Of a stretch of DNA of 39,929 bases, positions 32,218 to 39,929 are shown in pieces. Position numbers and translations under genes: made by a program. Each line of letters begins with the position of its first letter. Within the stretch, counting starts at the first letter, position 1. The DNA is taken from contig JAVBKF010000176.1 of the NCBI GenBank assembly GCA_031554215.1, forward strand, positions 1 to 39,929, given 5' to 3'. The stretch is from JAVBKE01 sp031554215 (GTDB lineage Bacteria > Bacillota > Bacilli > JARBTR01). Under the pieces are notes generated by a model. The model was not told the origin of the DNA. It ran no database searches and saw nothing but the letters and a program-made list of their open reading frames with translations.

Positions 32218-33507
32218 ATGTTTATCGATCAGGTGAAAGTATATGTGAAAGCAGGCGATGGCGGTAACGGAATGGTTGCTTTTCGTCGTGAGAAATATGT
32301 GCCACTCGGTGGTCCTGCTGGTGGTGATGGCGGTAACGGTGCTGATATTATTTTTGAAGTAGATGAAGGTTTACGTACACTAATGGATTTTCGCTATAAA
32401 CGCCATTTCAAAGCAACGCGTGGTGAAAACGGCATGTCAAAAAATATGCACGGCAAAAATGCAGAGCCGATGTTGATCAAAGTACCACCAGGTACAGTCG
32501 TAACAGATCTTGATACTGACCGGGTAATTGCCGATTTAACGCAGCATGGTGAGCAGGCTGTGATTGTTAAGGCTGGGCGCGGTGGACGTGGAAATTCCAG
32601 GTTTGCGACAGCGGCGAATCCTGCGCCTGAGTTGTCCGAAAACGGAGAGCCAGGGCAAGAGCGAAATATCCAAATGGAGTTAAAACTACTCGCTGATGTC
32701 GGTTTAGTTGGCTTTCCTAGCGTTGGGAAATCAACCTTATTATCAGTGGTATCAGCAGCAAGGCCGAAGATTGCAGACTATCATTTCACAACAATTGTTC
32801 CGAACTTGGGCATGGTGAGTGCCGGTGATGGCAGAAGTTTTGTCATGGCTGATTTACCAGGACTGATTGAAGGTGCGCATCAAGGCGTTGGTCTAGGTCA
32901 TCAATTCTTACGCCATATCGAACGGACACGCGTGATTGTTCATGTGATTGATATGTCTGGCTCTGAGGGACGCGATCCATACCAAGATTACCTGACAATC
33001 AATGCTGAACTGAAAGAATACAATCTTCGGCTAACGGAGCGTCCACAAATTATTGCGGCGAATAAGATGGATCATCCTGATTCTGAAGAAAACCTTGCAA
33101 CGTTTAAAGCGCAAATTGGCAATGATGTTCCGGTTTTCCCAATCTCTGCTGTTACACAGACAGGGACTCGGGAGCTACTGTTTCAAGTAGCTGATAAGAT
33201 TGATACAACAGCTGCTTTCTCACTCGATTATGCGGATGCAGAGGCGGCGGACGAGCGCGTTGTATACAAATTTGAAGCACCTGAGGCAGACTTTATCATT
33301 TCCCGAGATGATGACGGGGCATGGCTGTTAACTGGTGATAAGATCGAAAGGCTCTTTAAAATGACGAATCTTGAGCGCGATGATTCTATTAGGCGATTTG
33401 CTCGTCAGCTGAGAACGATGGGTGTCGATGATGCACTGAGAGCAAAAGGTGCAGTAAACGGAGATACCGTCCGATTGCTGAAATATGAATTTGAAATTAT
33501 GGACTGA
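32218..33507 (+). CDS. obg: GTPase Obg
   Basis: This 429-residue essential GTPase works in 50S assembly and stringent and sporulation control. The Gly-rich Obg fold spans residues 1-158 (AGDGGNGMVAF, GGPAGGDGGNG). The G domain has GFPSVGKS (165-172), DLPGLIEG (212-219) and NKMD (282-285). The C-terminal OCT domain ends with KYEFEIMD. ATG 32218 is best spaced from AAGGTGG; ATG 32212 is too close. In B. subtilis spo0B lies between rpmA and obg; here only 180 bases without a gene separate them. Confidence 0.97.
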   Translation: MFIDQVKVYVKAGDGGNGMVAFRREKYVPLGGPAGGDGGNGADIIFEVDEGLRTLMDFRYKRHFKATRGENGMSKNMHGKNAEPMLIKVPPGTVVTDLDTDRVIADLTQHGEQAVIVKAGRGGRGNSRFATAANPAPELSENGEPGQERNIQMELKLLADVGLVGFPSVGKSTLLSVVSAARPKIADYHFTTIVPNLGMVSAGDGRSFVMADLPGLIEGAHQGVGLGHQFLRHIERTRVIVHVIDMSGSEGRDPYQDYLTINAELKEYNLRLTERPQIIAANKMDHPDSEENLATFKAQIGNDVPVFPISAVTQTGTRELLFQVADKIDTTAAFSLDYADAEAADERVVYKFEAPEADFIISRDDDGAWLLTGDKIERLFKMTNLERDDSIRRFARQLRTMGVDDALRAKGAVNGDTVRLLKYEFEIMD

Positions 33508-33546
33508 CCATTTGGTTTGTTCGATTGAAATAGGTATTTTGGATAG

Positions 33547-33582
33547 AAGAGACTGACTAGAAACTTTACTCAGTCTCTTTTT
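33547..33582 (+). terminator. obg terminator
   Basis: AAGAGACTGA (33547-33556) pairs with TCAGTCTCTT (33570-33579), then T-run. Confidence 0.85.
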
Positions 33583-33724
33583 AAATCACTTTGCCATCAG
33601 GTGCAGAGTGTTGGTTGATTGACAGCATGTTCTACAGTCAATATGATTGACATGCATGTATTGGGGTTTGGCATGTTTGTCTATGTCATTAGCTGAGAAA
33701 TGATGAGTCAGGCGTGCGTAACTA

Positions 33725-33733
33725 TGGTAAAAT
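33725..33733 (+). promoter_or_regulatory. Extended -10 promoter before the membrane gene
   Basis: TGGTAAAAT is an extended -10 element about 30 bases before ATG 33765; no good -35 is present. Confidence 0.45.
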
Positions 33734-33764
33734 AAGAACAATGAATTTACGAAGGGGGAACGGA

Positions 33765-34580
33765 ATGGATAAACAAAAAAGAAGCAAGGTGTTAACGGTC
33801 ATTTATGCCGTACTAATGTTGTTGGTTGTGATTAGTGCAGTTGTTGAATTTGTACAAGAGGATTATAGTAATGTGTTTATCTGTGCATTGACCTTAATCA
33901 TGTTTATGCTACCATCAATCATTAGTAGACGGATTAAAATAGCGTTACCAAACACGTTAGAAGTGATTATTTTATTGTTTATATTTGCATCAGAAATCCT
34001 CGGAGAGATTAATGCTTTCTATATTCAATTTCCACGCTGGGATGATATGCTCCACACATTGAATGGATTCTTGATGGGGGCAATTGGATTCGCGCTCATT
34101 GATATCTTAAACAGAGACAAAAAAGTGAAAGTCAATTTATCACCACTGTATGTAGCCATTTCGGCATTTTGTTTTTCAATGACGATTGGCGTGTTGTGGG
34201 AGTTTTTTGAATATGGAATGGATCAACATTTCAATAAAGATATGCAAAAAGATACTGCGATTACGCAAATTACCTCAGTCATGTTCAGTCAGGGTGGGGA
34301 GAATGAGGCAATCACTTTGCCGATCAAAGATGTCGTCATCAACGGAAAAGAATGGGATTATGGCGGTTATATTGATATTGGACTCAAAGATACAATGCAT
34401 GATCTCTGGGTAAACTTTATTGGTGCCGTTACATTTTCAATTTTCGGGAGCCTTTATATCATGGGAAGAAGTAAATTTGCTGGCAGATTTATTCCACATG
34501 AAATAGGGGTAGGGCGAAGGCCAGAGCCAGAGCAGAATGAAAACGTTGAAAATAAGGAACCAACAGATGTAGAAACGTAA
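33765..34580 (+). CDS. Polytopic membrane protein, DUF2238-like
   Basis: This is a 271-residue protein. ATG 33765 follows AAGGGGG; the frame extension to 33714 is rejected. About six hydrophobic segments lie at residues 10-30, 37-55, 60-80, 100-118, 133-152 and 218-236. The FPRWDDMLHTLNGFLMGAIG motif and the WEFFEYGMD segment contain conserved Asp, His, Glu residues inside or next to the membrane, as in DUF2238 proteins; the family name is a judgement by eye. The tail is polar and Glu-rich. Function unknown; it is a single gene between terminators. Confidence 0.7.
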   Translation: MDKQKRSKVLTVIYAVLMLLVVISAVVEFVQEDYSNVFICALTLIMFMLPSIISRRIKIALPNTLEVIILLFIFASEILGEINAFYIQFPRWDDMLHTLNGFLMGAIGFALIDILNRDKKVKVNLSPLYVAISAFCFSMTIGVLWEFFEYGMDQHFNKDMQKDTAITQITSVMFSQGGENEAITLPIKDVVINGKEWDYGGYIDIGLKDTMHDLWVNFIGAVTFSIFGSLYIMGRSKFAGRFIPHEIGVGRRPEPEQNENVENKEPTDVET

Positions 34581-34620
34581 CGCCTTCTTTGATGAAGAGG
34601 TACGTATGCAAGATGAAAGA

Positions 34621-34668
34621 AAAGCCCCCTGAATGACCAAATGATGGTCGTTTAGGGGGCTTTTTATG
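34621..34668. terminator. Bidirectional terminator
   Basis: AAAGCCCCCT (34621-34630) pairs with AGGGGGCTTT (34654-34663); T-run follows and A-run precedes. It serves the converging membrane and ABC genes. Confidence 0.9.
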
Positions 34669-34686
34669 TGTTATAAATGTTATCAA

Positions 34687-36567
34687 TTACCCTGCTTCTT
34701 CGTCTTCAAATTGGCTATTGTACAGCTTCGTGTAGAAACCATCCGCAGCAATCAATTCTTCATGTGAACCTTGTTCAACGATGTCACCATGATCCATCAC
34801 GAGAATCAGGTCAGCATCACGAATCGTTGAAAGACGATGCGCAATGATAAAGCTTGTCTTATCGCTCATTAGATTCTGAAGGGCACGTTGGATCAGTACT
34901 TCAGTTCTTGTATCGACAGAACTTGTTGCTTCGTCTAGAATCAGAACTGCCGGATCTGCAAGGATTGCGCGTGCAATGGTCAATAGTTGTTTTTGTCCTT
35001 GTGATACATTGCTAGCTTCTTCATTGAGAACCATTTGGTAGCCATCAGGAAGGGTGCGGATAAAATGATGTGCATGTGCAGCTTTTGCTGCTTCAATGAC
35101 TTCTTCATCTGTAGCATCTAGCCGGCCATAACGAATGTTTTCCATAATCGTTCCATTAAAGAGCCAAGTGTCTTGCAGAACCATTCCACAAATTGCGCGA
35201 AGGTCATTTCTGCTAAATTCTTTGATTTCATGCCCATCAACCAATATTTCACCAGCATTGAGGTCATAGAATCGCATGAGTAGCTTCACGAGCGTTGTTT
35301 TACCAGCACCAGTTGGTCCAACAATCGCAACCTTTTGACCTGCCTTTACTGTAGCTGAGAAATCGTTAATGATGACTTTTTCCTCGTTATAACCAAAACG
35401 AACATTTTGGAAGACAACGTCTCCGTTGATATGGTCAAGTTTCAGCGGTGTAGTTGTCTCAGCAATCTCTTCTTCTTCATCTAAGAATTCAAAGACACGC
35501 TCAGCTGCTGCCGCAGTTTGTTGCAGGATATTAGCAATTTGCGCGGTTTGTGCAATTGGATAGGTGAATTGGCGCATGTATTGAATAAATGCCTGAATAT
35601 CACCGACACTAATCTTTCCGCTCACGGTGAGGAATCCACCTAGAATCGCAACGACAACATAGCCGAGGTTTCCGATAAACGTCATGATTGGCATCATTAG
35701 ACCTGATAGGTATTGTGATTTCCAAGCTGACTTATACAGTTCCTCGTTTAATGCATCAAACTTCTCGATACTTTTTTCTTCGCCGTTAAAGGCTTTCATC
35801 ACAACATGACCACCATACATTTCTTCAACATGACCATTGACGTGACCAAGATGTTCTTGCTGCCCACGGAAATGCTTTTGTGATTTTTTTGTCACGATCA
35901 TGATGAAACCCATTGAAAGTGGTAGCACCAAAAGGGCGACCAAAGTCATTTGCCAGCTAATCGAGAACATCATGACGAGTGTTCCGATAATCGTGATGGT
36001 TGACGTAATAATCTGTGTCATACTCTGGTTCAGCGTATTACTGATTGTATCAACATCATTGGTAATCCGTGATAATACTTCTCCGTGAGTACGAGTGTCA
36101 AAATACTTTAATGGAAGCTTGTTCATTTTCTCCGAAATTGATTTTCTCATGTCATATGATACTTTTTGCGAAATACCTGACATCACCCACATTACAAGGT
36201 AAGAGAAAATTGAACTAATCACATACAAAGCAGTTAGAATCAGCAAGATGCGTCCAATGGCTTCAAAATCGATGGCTGCACCCGGTTTTCCTGTAAACTT
36301 GTCTGTGACGCCTTCAAAGAGAATCGTGATGGCATTACCACTGATTTTCGGACCAACAATTGCAAAGACTGTACTAAAGATAGCGACAATCAATACAAGA
36401 ATGATGCGAAGCTTATACTTTGCGAGGTAGAGGCCAAGGTTTTTCATTGTTTGTTTAAAATTCTTTGGTTTCTGTGGTGGCAGGGCCATTGCACCCATAG
36501 GACCACCGCCGCCAGCACCTCTGCCATTAGATCCACCAGGGTTCTGTGTTTTTTTATCTTCACTCAT
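34687..36567 (-). CDS. ABC exporter subunit, canonical ATP site
   Basis: This 626-residue half-transporter has six membrane helices (residues about 45-345), then a nucleotide-binding domain: Walker A GPTGAGKTT (about 414), Q-loop VLQDTWLF, signature NVSQGQKQ (a departure from LSGGQ), Walker B VLILDEATSS with the catalytic Glu, and the switch His in IIAHRLSTI. The Gly-rich N-terminus (GGSNGRGAGGGGPMG) is unusual. Start ATG 36567 overlaps the partner gene by eight bases, with GGAGG upstream. Together the pair resembles heterodimeric multidrug exporters such as BmrCD, LmrCD or TM287/288. Confidence 0.93.
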   Translation of the reverse strand: MSEDKKTQNPGGSNGRGAGGGGPMGAMALPPQKPKNFKQTMKNLGLYLAKYKLRIILVLIVAIFSTVFAIVGPKISGNAITILFEGVTDKFTGKPGAAIDFEAIGRILLILTALYVISSIFSYLVMWVMSGISQKVSYDMRKSISEKMNKLPLKYFDTRTHGEVLSRITNDVDTISNTLNQSMTQIITSTITIIGTLVMMFSISWQMTLVALLVLPLSMGFIMIVTKKSQKHFRGQQEHLGHVNGHVEEMYGGHVVMKAFNGEEKSIEKFDALNEELYKSAWKSQYLSGLMMPIMTFIGNLGYVVVAILGGFLTVSGKISVGDIQAFIQYMRQFTYPIAQTAQIANILQQTAAAAERVFEFLDEEEEIAETTTPLKLDHINGDVVFQNVRFGYNEEKVIINDFSATVKAGQKVAIVGPTGAGKTTLVKLLMRFYDLNAGEILVDGHEIKEFSRNDLRAICGMVLQDTWLFNGTIMENIRYGRLDATDEEVIEAAKAAHAHHFIRTLPDGYQMVLNEEASNVSQGQKQLLTIARAILADPAVLILDEATSSVDTRTEVLIQRALQNLMSDKTSFIIAHRLSTIRDADLILVMDHGDIVEQGSHEELIAADGFYTKLYNSQFEDEEAG

Positions 36568-38731
36568 TGCCTAGTTCCTCCTTTGACAGTTGTGATTCTG
36601 CTATGTCTTTATAGACTGGGCAGTTCTCTAAAAGATATGCGTGTTTTCCGATACCAACGATCTCTCCTTCATCAAGGACAATAATCTGGTCTGCTTGCAT
36701 AATCGTACTAACACGTTGTGCAACGAGTAAGATTGTTGCATCATTCACATGCGTGTGCAAGGCTTGGCGAAGGGAAGCGTCCGTTTTAAAGTCTAGTGCC
36801 GAGAAACTATCATCAAAGATATAGAACTCAGCGTCTTTCATTAGTGCTCTAGCAATTGATAGACGTTGTTTTTGTCCACCAGAAACATTGGAGCCACCTT
36901 GTGAAATACTGGCCTGTAGCCCGTCCTCTTTTCCAGCAATGAAATCTTTTGCTTGGGCAATCTCAGTTGCCTTGGCGATTTCTTCAGGTGTCAGGTTTTC
37001 ATTTGCAAAAGTAAAGTTACTTTCAATTGTTCCTGAGAATAGTACTGTTTTTTGCGGAACATAGCCGATTTTGTCGCGTAAGGTTCCCTGATCGACTTGA
37101 CTAATATCCGTGCCATCAATGAGGATTTTTCCAGATGTGATGTCATACAGTCTTGGAATTAAATTGATGAGTGTTGATTTACCAGCACCAGTACTACCAA
37201 TAATCGCCGTTGTTTCACCTTTGTGTGCTTTGAAACTAATATTTTTTAATACGTAATCTTCTGCACCAGGGTATTTAAAGTTGACGTTGTCAAAGACGAG
37301 TTCACCTTTAATCGATTCAGAAAATTGTTCTGTTTTGTCCAAATCAACAATGGTCAGTTTAGTCTCGAGTACTTCGCTAATTCTTTTCGCAGAAACAGAA
37401 GCACGAGGGATCATTATGAACATAATCGACACCATTAGGAAGGCGAAGATGATTTGAATCGTATATTGCATAAATGCCATGAGACTACCAACTTGCATTG
37501 TTCCTTGGTCTACATGGTGAGAGCCCACCCAGATGATGAGTAGCGTTGATCCATTCATAATCAGCATCATGACTGGCATCATCAATTGTGTGACTCGGTT
37601 AATAAATAGGTTCGTTTTGGTTAGGTCTCTATTGGCTTTATCAAACCGCTCTTCCTCGTGGTCCTGCGTATTGAAAGCACGGACAACCATCATTCCAGAA
37701 AGACCTTCACGACTGACTAAATTCAGTTTATCAATCAGTTTTTGAACCATTTTAAACTTCGGCATAGCTACTGAGAACACGCCTACAATCAGTGCTAAAA
37801 GTGCTCCGATCGCAAGAGCGGTAATCCAGCTCATCGATGAATCTGTATTGACAACCTTATAAATACCACCGATTGCCATGATCGGTGCATAGAACACAAT
37901 TCTGAGCACCATGATGACAAGCATTTGAATCTGCTGAACATCATTGGTTGTTCTCGTAATAAGAGAAGCTGTTGAGAATTTATCAAATTCTACGCTCGAG
38001 AAGCTTTCAACTTTTCGGAAAATCATTCCACGAATGTTCTTAGCGAAACCTGCACCGATTCTTGCAGAAATGTAACTGACTGCAATGGCACAGAGTCCAC
38101 CGATTAGCGTAACTAAAATCATCAGTCCGCCAACTCTATACATATAATTAAATTGATATTGTTCTGTATCGATACCAATTGCTTTATATTCCTCTTGGAC
38201 AAACGGCACGGTGATTTGTTTGAGTGCAGTATCAGACAATGTGCTGATTTTTTCGTCCATTTGCTCCACTGACTTTTTGGCTTTAGCCGGATCGATGACA
38301 ATTTCACCATTTGTTGGCTCTATTTTATCTCCAGCTGTTTTCACTAAGTATGCCGTATAATACGCTTCACCAAAAGCTCTGTTTAAATCAGCCAGCTGTT
38401 CTTCACTGACTTCCCCCAACTGATAAATATCCTCATCCTTTAGTCTAGGATAGTCAAGCAGATTCTCATCAGTCTTTTTCAGAAGCTTATAGTGATCATT
38501 AACAACCTTCTGTTCTTCTTCTGTCATGATTTTCGTGAGCTTTTCCAATTGACTTGCACGAATGACATCTGGAGCAGAATTTTCCACACCACCTTGTTGG
38601 ATTCCTTCATTGACAATCCTTGAAGTGTAATCAGGTAAAGCTAAATCTGTCATTGCTTGTGCAAATAACAGGATAAACACAAGAAAAATGCCGCCAAGGA
38701 ACGGCTTTAAATACTTTAATAATTTAATCAT
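36560..38731 (-). CDS. ABC exporter subunit, degenerate ATP site
   Basis: This is a 723-residue half-transporter. A roughly 120-residue hydrophilic insert (about 35-170, rich in Lys and Glu) lies after the first membrane helix and should face outside. The nucleotide-binding domain has Walker A GSTGAGKST (about 511), signature NVSGGQKQRL, Walker B FYIFDDSFSALD with Asp in place of the catalytic Glu, and Gln in place of the switch His (LLVAQRVSTI). This asymmetry is usual for heterodimeric exporters with one inactive ATP site. No clear ribosome binding site precedes ATG 38731. Substrate unknown; drugs, lipids or peptides are possible. Confidence 0.93.
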   Translation of the reverse strand: MIKLLKYLKPFLGGIFLVFILLFAQAMTDLALPDYTSRIVNEGIQQGGVENSAPDVIRASQLEKLTKIMTEEEQKVVNDHYKLLKKTDENLLDYPRLKDEDIYQLGEVSEEQLADLNRAFGEAYYTAYLVKTAGDKIEPTNGEIVIDPAKAKKSVEQMDEKISTLSDTALKQITVPFVQEEYKAIGIDTEQYQFNYMYRVGGLMILVTLIGGLCAIAVSYISARIGAGFAKNIRGMIFRKVESFSSVEFDKFSTASLITRTTNDVQQIQMLVIMVLRIVFYAPIMAIGGIYKVVNTDSSMSWITALAIGALLALIVGVFSVAMPKFKMVQKLIDKLNLVSREGLSGMMVVRAFNTQDHEEERFDKANRDLTKTNLFINRVTQLMMPVMMLIMNGSTLLIIWVGSHHVDQGTMQVGSLMAFMQYTIQIIFAFLMVSIMFIMIPRASVSAKRISEVLETKLTIVDLDKTEQFSESIKGELVFDNVNFKYPGAEDYVLKNISFKAHKGETTAIIGSTGAGKSTLINLIPRLYDITSGKILIDGTDISQVDQGTLRDKIGYVPQKTVLFSGTIESNFTFANENLTPEEIAKATEIAQAKDFIAGKEDGLQASISQGGSNVSGGQKQRLSIARALMKDAEFYIFDDSFSALDFKTDASLRQALHTHVNDATILLVAQRVSTIMQADQIIVLDEGEIVGIGKHAYLLENCPVYKDIAESQLSKEELGNE

Positions 38732-38791
38732 TCAATAAGCGACTTTCTGTTAATTTGACGATAAATTGTAGAAAATTTGACACAATTAAAA

Positions 38792-38808
38792 TGTTAACAT
38801 AGTTAACA
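38792..38808 (-). promoter_or_regulatory. Palindromic operator before the ABC genes
   Basis: TGTTAAC-ATA-GTTAACA is a perfect 7-3-7 inverted repeat about 60 bases upstream of the first ABC gene. It fits a dimeric MarR- or TetR-type repressor, as controls similar exporters. No regulator gene is next to it. Confidence 0.6.
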
Positions 38809-38917
38809 AAATAATTATAGACTTTTAATAACTTTTTTATTTAAATTGGCTGTTTCGTTTCTTTTCATAAACGACTATGCACGTGTAGATATTTTATGCG
38901 CAATTTGCCCACGCCTT

Positions 38918-38926
38918 CATAGTATA
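38918..38926 (+). promoter_or_regulatory. Mother-cell sigma -10 element before safA
   Basis: CATAGTATA fits the CATA-N3-TA pattern of sigma-E/sigma-K -10 elements, about 40 bases before the safA start. The -35 is unclear. Confidence 0.4.
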
Positions 38927-38967
38927 TAAAGACGTTAGTATAGGTATCTTTAGGAGGGCGTTTTCAC

Positions 38968-39929
38968 TTGAAAATCCACATCGTAAAAAAGGGTGACACT
39001 CTATGGAAGATTGCCAAAAAATATGGTGTAAACTTTGATTTGCTGAAAAAGCACAATCACCATTTGAGCAATCCAGATATGATGTTACCTGGCCAAAAAA
39101 TTAGTATTCCTGGTCACGAAGTTCACCATAGTGATAAGAAGATTATTTTTCAATCCAAGGAGCACAAAAAAGAAGCAAAAAAGTTACTACCGATTAAGAA
39201 GCCATCACCTCACCATGAGCCAATTCATCATCATTCCAAAGAGAATGTACACCATCATAAAGAACATCCAATTCATCATAAAGAACATCCAGTCCATCCG
39301 AAAGAGCATGTCGTTAAAGAGCATCCAGTGAAAGAGCATATCATCAAAGAGCAGCCAATTCAATTTCATCCAGAGATTGATATTAATAATTACTATTTGA
39401 CGAATATGCAAAAAATGGATGTCAACATTCCGCAACCACAATTACCACCAAAGGTAGCGGCACCAAAAATAGAAAAACCGATACCGAAGCCACCAGTTGT
39501 GCAACAACCGGTTTATTGTCCACCAGTTTACACACCCTGTGAAATCCCGCAAATGTGTGACCCTTGTGCCATGCCAATGATTAATTGCGGCTGTGGTGTG
39601 CCACAACATCTATGCACCTGTACTGATTACTTCGCAGACCCAGGTGGTTTCTCAGTGCCAATGGCACATTCCGCAATGGATACCCATTTCATCCATGAGG
39701 AGAGTTCGAGTGCTAACTGGGAACCATCATCACAGCCTTTTGGTTTTGGGCATCACCATGAATGGAACACATCTCCAAATGTTAATGTAGGAAAAATCGG
39801 TGAGCTAACACCATCAGGAGGAATATCATCAATGAATGAAATGTGGCCAATGGGCGGAACGCCCCAAATGGGAGGAATGCCCCAAATGGGGGGGATGCCT
39901 CAAATGGGAGGAATGCCCCAAATGGGAGG
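38968..39929 (+). CDS. safA: SafA-like spore coat morphogenetic protein, 3' end outside window
   Basis: The visible part is 320 residues. TTG 38968 follows AGGAGG. A LysM domain fills residues 2-48 (HIVKKGDTLWKIAKKYGV ... MLPGQKISIPG), which binds cortex peptidoglycan. A His/Lys/Pro-rich stretch (KEHP(I/V)HHKEHP-type repeats) follows, then a Pro and Cys-rich part (PCEIPQMCDPCAMPMINCGCG), suited to cross-linking, and MPQMGG repeats reaching the window edge. SafA recruits inner coat proteins and is held by SpoVID, also encoded here. It lies downstream of obg as in B. subtilis. The N-terminus and position support the call; low-complexity parts cannot be matched by eye. Confidence 0.88.
   Translation, partial: MKIHIVKKGDTLWKIAKKYGVNFDLLKKHNHHLSNPDMMLPGQKISIPGHEVHHSDKKIIFQSKEHKKEAKKLLPIKKPSPHHEPIHHHSKENVHHHKEHPIHHKEHPVHPKEHVVKEHPVKEHIIKEQPIQFHPEIDINNYYLTNMQKMDVNIPQPQLPPKVAAPKIEKPIPKPPVVQQPVYCPPVYTPCEIPQMCDPCAMPMINCGCGVPQHLCTCTDYFADPGGFSVPMAHSAMDTHFIHEESSSANWEPSSQPFGFGHHHEWNTSPNVNVGKIGELTPSGGISSMNEMWPMGGTPQMGGMPQMGGMPQMGGMPQMG
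39859..39929 (+). repeat. 18-nt repeats in safA (MPQMGG)
   Basis: Four units of 18 bases (39859, 39877, 39895, 39913) encode (T/M)PQMGG; the last unit runs off the window, so more may follow. Confidence 0.9.

Noticed and set aside
39205..39441. Met/Trp-rich frame antisense to safA
   Set aside because: It mirrors the His-rich repeats of safA and has no start signal.

Overview
The window comes from a low-GC, endospore-forming member of the Bacillota (Bacillales). It carries the spore morphogenesis genes spoVID, ysxE, spoIIB, spoIVFA, spoIVFB and safA in the order known from Bacillus subtilis (spoVID-ysxE-valS-folC-spoIIB-radC-spoIVFAB-rplU-prp-rpmA-obg ... safA). The valS T-box leader, L21 leader, Prp-type L27 extension and strong GGAGG ribosome binding sites agree with this. 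The genus cannot be fixed from the sequence.

Region 1 (1-2460) is accessory and decaying. It has the start of a lipoprotein gene, small or broken genes, and a relic of a tyrosine integrase.

Region 2 (2462-8103) is a compact 5.6 kb integrated element in the 3' end of guaA, bounded by a 15-bp repeat of the last guaA codons. It has a SIR2-domain protein (likely anti-phage cargo), a CI-like repressor divergent from a DUF3173 excisionase-like gene, an origin-like hairpin, an HUH replication initiator, two small genes and a full-length integrase. The integrase relic to its left ends at the same att core, so two elements were stacked in tandem and the outer one has decayed.

Region 3 (8088-17416) holds guaA (minus strand, long structured leader), spoVID (split by an in-frame stop inside a 48-nt repeat array), ysxE, a small membrane gene, and valS under a T-box with a GUC specifier.

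Region 4 (17417-24756) holds remnants, an rfbACDB dTDP-rhamnose operon (minus strand), a glutathione-peroxidase-like gene, and two adjacent RimK-like ATP-grasp genes.

Region 5 (24790-33507) holds folC, spoIIB, radC, spoIVFA, spoIVFB, rplU, prp, rpmA and obg. radC is interrupted within its HNHPSGD metal-binding motif by a 924-nt ORF-less group II intron, and removing it restores the full 229-residue frame. Compared with B. subtilis, maf, mreBCD, minCD and spo0B are absent from their usual places.

Region 6 (33508-39929) holds a membrane protein, a heterodimeric ABC exporter pair with a palindromic operator, and the start of safA. SafA and SpoVID are partners in spore coat assembly, and both show tandem-repeat expansion here.
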